The position numbers and the translations under genes were made by a program. From assembly GCA_016649785.1 (NCBI GenBank), contig JAENXB010000182.1, positions 1 through 5,878 on the forward strand: a stretch of DNA of 5,878 nucleotides. The letters are read 5' to 3'. The stretch is from Flavobacteriaceae bacterium (GTDB lineage Bacteria; Bacteroidota; Bacteroidia; Flavobacteriales; Flavobacteriaceae). The notes below the pieces were generated by a model. It was not told the DNA's origin, searched no databases, and saw only the letters and a list, made by a program, of their open reading frames with translations. Of the stretch, positions 5,855 to 5,878 are shown piece after piece. The number at the start of each line of letters is the position of its first letter. Positions within the stretch are counted from its first letter, which is position 1.

Positions 5855-5878
5855 TATTACTGGTATTTGAGTCATTAA

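Overview
The window looks like an ordinary stretch of chromosome from a member of the Bacteroidetes, most likely a flavobacterium. The signs are AT-rich DNA, A-rich translation leaders without clear Shine-Dalgarno sequences, three predicted lipoproteins with short signal peptides, a DUF2807 (head GIN) protein and an UMF1-type transporter. I see no mobile element, CRISPR array, tRNA, rRNA or phage gene. Seven protein genes are supported: six complete and one cut by the window edge.

Layout. Positions 1-78 (minus) hold the first 26 codons of dihydrolipoyl dehydrogenase, which continues outside the window. Positions 244-2601 (minus) hold four genes that read as one transcription unit, in transcription order: an alpha/beta hydrolase, a lipoprotein MsrB-type methionine sulfoxide reductase, a cytoplasmic MsrB, and a small lipoprotein with a collagen-like Gly-X-Y tract. 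Gaps are 34, 2 and 15 bases, and a clear hairpin plus U-tract terminator follows at 188-221. A 178-base divergent intergenic region separates this unit from a plus-strand pair: an M48-family metalloprotease lipoprotein (2780-3601) and a 12-helix MFS/UMF1 transporter (3667-4986). A strong hairpin terminator sits between these two and reaches almost to the transporter start codon. A secreted DUF2807 protein with seven Gly-Ser-Gly turns (5049-5783, minus) converges on the transporter; its terminator hairpin overlaps the transporter's 3' end.

How the genes may work together. The two MsrB paralogues would reduce methionine-R-sulfoxide in two compartments, one in the cytoplasm and one tethered in the envelope. 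The M48 lipoprotein points to envelope protein quality control, and the other lipoprotein and the GIN-domain protein are envelope or surface proteins of unknown role. The hydrolase and collagen-like lipoprotein are tied to the MsrB pair only by position. The hydrolase-MsrB-MsrB-collagen-like unit is the best candidate for a little-described functional grouping, but nothing here amounts to a clearly novel system.
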